Source: Rhodopirellula sp. SM50 (lineage in GTDB: Bacteria > Planctomycetota > Planctomycetia > Pirellulales > Pirellulaceae). From it: a stretch of 52,406 nucleotides of DNA. The notes beneath the pieces are model-generated. The model did not search any database and was not told the DNA's origin. It worked only from the letters and a program-made list of their open reading frames with translations. Where the stretch lies: positions 1 to 52,406 of the forward strand of contig NZ_NTFY01000046.1 in NCBI RefSeq assembly GCF_002289565.1, read 5' to 3'. Shown here piece by piece: positions 51,737 through 52,406 of the stretch (the stretch's first letter is position 1; the number at the start of each line of letters is the position of its first letter). Made by a program: the position numbers and the translations under genes.

Positions 51737-52406
51737 CCCAGCAAAACTCCGGTAAATATTGGGGGGGAACCCGTGTCGCGATTCGAAAGCCCGCCGGTCC
51801 CCGAGGGAGCGGCAGAGCGTGCCCCGAAGTGGGCCATGCGCGGAAAGATAGCAGCGACTGTCTGAATTGACGACCGTCTAGCGGACGCTACCCGTGTGAA
51901 GATTCGATGAACATCGACCGCGGTGCACCGATATCCAGCAATTCCCCGCGTCGCGTCCGATTTCCATCCCGAGAGCCGACCACAAACTTGGCGACTTTCT
52001 GGGAGTTTTCGTCCGTTCTGCCGGATTTCTTCGCGCCGGGTGAGCGTACCGCCGATGCTGCCCCCCCACAGGAGCGTGTGCGATTTCCACTCGTTCCAGG
52101 GCTCCGCCTTGGAACGCTTCTGGTGGTGTGGCTCCGCCACACGCGGTTCACGGGCAGGAGGCGGGAGCCTCCAATACAGTGTGTTCCCAGGCGGAGCCCT
52201 CTACGCCGTGAACGACTTTTTAGCGGTAGGGCGCGAGCCCTCCGGTGTGTTGGCAAAGATGCGCAAGCCCAATGCCATCTACTTTGACGCTAAGCGGGGT
52301 GTTTTTGTTAGCGGTAGGGCGCGAGCCCTCCGAGGCTGTGAGTTATTGGTTTACATCAGCACTCACCTTCGTTTTTGACATGATTTCAAAAACGGACAGA
52401 AAAATT
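51737..52406. repeat. 670-bp non-coding end with hairpin repeats
   Basis: Upstream of pstS, so its promoter lies in 51737-51900, though no Pho-box-like pair is evident. Beyond that are several hairpins: cgttccagggctccgccttggaacg is formed at 52092-52116, gtgtggctccgccacac at 52126-52142, and gttcacgg/ccgtgaac arms at 52146-52213. Two units of the tagcggtagggcgcgagccctcc family follow (52221 and 52310), kin of the 97-bp array. No gene is supported; the frames here lack family features. Confidence 0.8.

Noticed and set aside
50708..51865. 385-codon plus-strand frame
   Set aside because: Antisense to pstS, whose phosphate-binding motifs are intact.
51737..51900. Pho box upstream of pstS
   Set aside because: I looked for paired ctgtcat-like repeats on the minus strand and found none convincing.
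51888..52378. Several frames of 70-150 codons near the right edge
   Set aside because: They follow the hairpin repeats, have no family features and no ribosome binding sites.
1..52406. tRNA genes, insertion sequences or prophage
   Set aside because: No GGTTCRA-type T-loop with acceptor stem, no transposase, integrase or phage gene was seen; a covariance-model scan could overturn the tRNA statement.

Overview
This 52.4 kb window is chromosomal DNA of a marine-type planctomycete, most likely a Pirellulaceae member close to Rhodopirellula. That placement is an inference from gene content. The window has an exported formylglycine sulfatase, a PSCyt1/DUF1549/DUF1553 (PSD1) giant followed by its usual DUF1501 Tat partner, a DUF1080 lipoprotein, a Tat-exported Gfo/Idh/MocA oxidoreductase and a Minf_1886-family protein. 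There are also many family-poor secreted proteins, few clear Shine-Dalgarno sites, and intergenic regions full of palindromic repeats. I see no rRNA, tRNA, CRISPR array, prophage or transposase gene.

Layout. 1-470: a 13/14-bp minisatellite with an inverted counterpart. 471-10279: polysaccharide and surface catabolism (sulfatase; secreted hypothetical; cytochrome/PSD1 giant plus DUF1501; secreted protein with a lectin-like fold). 10754-19002: housekeeping and metabolism (DUF1015 protein, DEDDh exonuclease-BRCT, RimI, a LarA-like racemase followed by a tRNA-dihydrouridine synthase, aldose 1-epimerase, DUF1080 lipoprotein). 19179-24305: a plus-strand run (ilvD, a WD40-type secreted protein translationally coupled to a PSP1/RicT-like Fe-S protein, Minf_1886, an exported methyltransferase). 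24583-32427: large secreted planctomycete proteins, a zinc-ribbon/TPR protein and the Tat oxidoreductase. 32806-38078: a BamB/PQQ-like lipoprotein, a UvrC-like GIY-YIG nuclease and a membrane GGDEF/HD-domain c-di-GMP protein. 38521-45430: a compact four-gene envelope export operon (TolC-like, HlyD-like adaptor, GAF-like/HlyD adaptor, PqqD/M50/HlyD hybrid), followed by a membrane endonuclease/exonuclease/phosphatase-fold protein. 46788-51736: the high-affinity phosphate operon pstS-pstC-pstA-pstB-phoU on the minus strand.

The most unusual gene group is 38521-45430. It resembles a tripartite exporter, but its inner-membrane component is an M50-protease-like membrane protein carrying a PqqD-like chaperone domain and a HlyD-like arm, with no ABC or RND pump encoded beside it.

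The second theme is repeats. At least six intergenic palindrome families occur. One (gtgggataggcttccagcc... hairpin) appears four times, each time between the 3' ends of convergent genes, where it probably serves as a bidirectional terminator. Others form tandem arrays with periods of 97, 207 and 208 bp, or nested palindromes. Coordinates of starts without a Shine-Dalgarno site are best guesses; alternatives are noted.
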